A stretch of DNA of 64,000 nucleotides. Origin: CAVSUB01 sp963816725 (GTDB taxonomy: Bacteria; Acidobacteriota; Vicinamibacteria; Vicinamibacterales; 2-12-FULL-66-21). The position numbers were made by a program, and so were the translations under genes. This document shows, in pieces, positions 63,948-64,000 of the stretch. Position 1 is the stretch's first letter. Every line of letters starts with the position of its first letter. The stretch is from contig CAWFMC010000013.1 in the NCBI GenBank assembly GCA_963816725.1, positions 124,001 to 188,000 of the forward strand, read 5' to 3'. The notes under the pieces are model-generated. The model searched no databases, was not told the origin of the DNA, and was given only the letters and a program-made list of their open reading frames with translations.

Positions 63948-64000
63948 GTGCGTCGATCGATGTTCCTCGCAGCGGTGCTCGGAATCCTGGTATGCGCGCC
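63948..64000 (+). CDS. Start of an exported protein, truncated by the window end
   Basis: GTG at 63948, with GGAAAGG about ten bases upstream, encodes MRRSMFLAAVLGILVCA, a signal peptide or lipoprotein signal. Nothing of the mature protein is visible. Its position behind a TetR-controlled promoter would suit an efflux-pump component, but that is inference from context only. Confidence 0.5.
   Translation, partial: MRRSMFLAAVLGILVCA

Overview
The window is high-GC chromosomal DNA from a free-living Gram-negative bacterium. It most resembles Acidobacteriota, perhaps the Vicinamibacteria. That reading rests on gene content: two large outer-membrane receptors with an N-terminal carboxypeptidase-regulatory domain and a C-terminal Phe, a DUF5916 barrel, a DUF5117-type metalloprotease, a DUF2934 protein, PD40 (TolB-like) propellers, remnants of GMGEVYRA-type Ser/Thr kinases, and a CadC-type winged-helix/TPR regulator. 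No rRNA or other taxonomic marker is present, so this is inference.

Layout. Positions 1-3139 (minus) hold most of a very large secreted protein with a lysyl-oxidase domain, broken by one single-base frameshift. Debris of a SnoaL-like gene and a kinase follow. Positions 3798-17473 look like a decayed genomic island: an intact tRNA-Arg(UCU) lies at its right end (17428-17504) and a 46-bp copy of that tRNA's 3' end lies at its left end (3798-3843). The island carries two IS91-family transposase remnants, an ISL3 fragment, kinase/PD40/NHL pseudogenes, and a few genes that look intact: a GRWK-repeat secreted protein, a PD40 protein, a cupin protein, a wHTH-TPR regulator, a small membrane protein, a SnoaL-like protein and tandem DUF5946 paralogues.

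From 17.5 to 63 kb the gene order is dense and mostly intact. Blocks are: secreted SGNH hydrolase and YdjM-like membrane protein; DUF5916 barrel and double-VOC protein; DUF5117-type metalloprotease; CsaA, DUF72 and SDR; a stress-type operon of small membrane protein, SRPBCC and Zn-alcohol dehydrogenase; class II photolyase; a SahR-like ArsR-methyltransferase regulator next to ahcY, whose terminator is clear; DUF2461; PhoD and P1 peptidase; a receptor next to an M20 hydrolase divergent from an SSS symporter; DmlA-type dehydrogenase; class III aminotransferase; a second receptor; a sulfatase-fold/TPR lipoprotein. A translationally coupled operon (cupredoxin, HD-GYP sensor, outer-membrane barrel) follows, then PD40 protein, ArsN1-like acetyltransferase, PAS-GGDEF cyclase, tRNA-Pro(UGG), an SDR, a TesA remnant and a TetR regulator whose probable operator sits inside the promoter of the next gene.

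The most unusual feature is non-coding. At least thirteen intergenic spacers between 18.9 and 60.1 kb contain short arrays that all have a 7-bp period but use different heptamers. Several lie between convergent genes as inverted arrays. None occurs inside the tRNA-bounded island.
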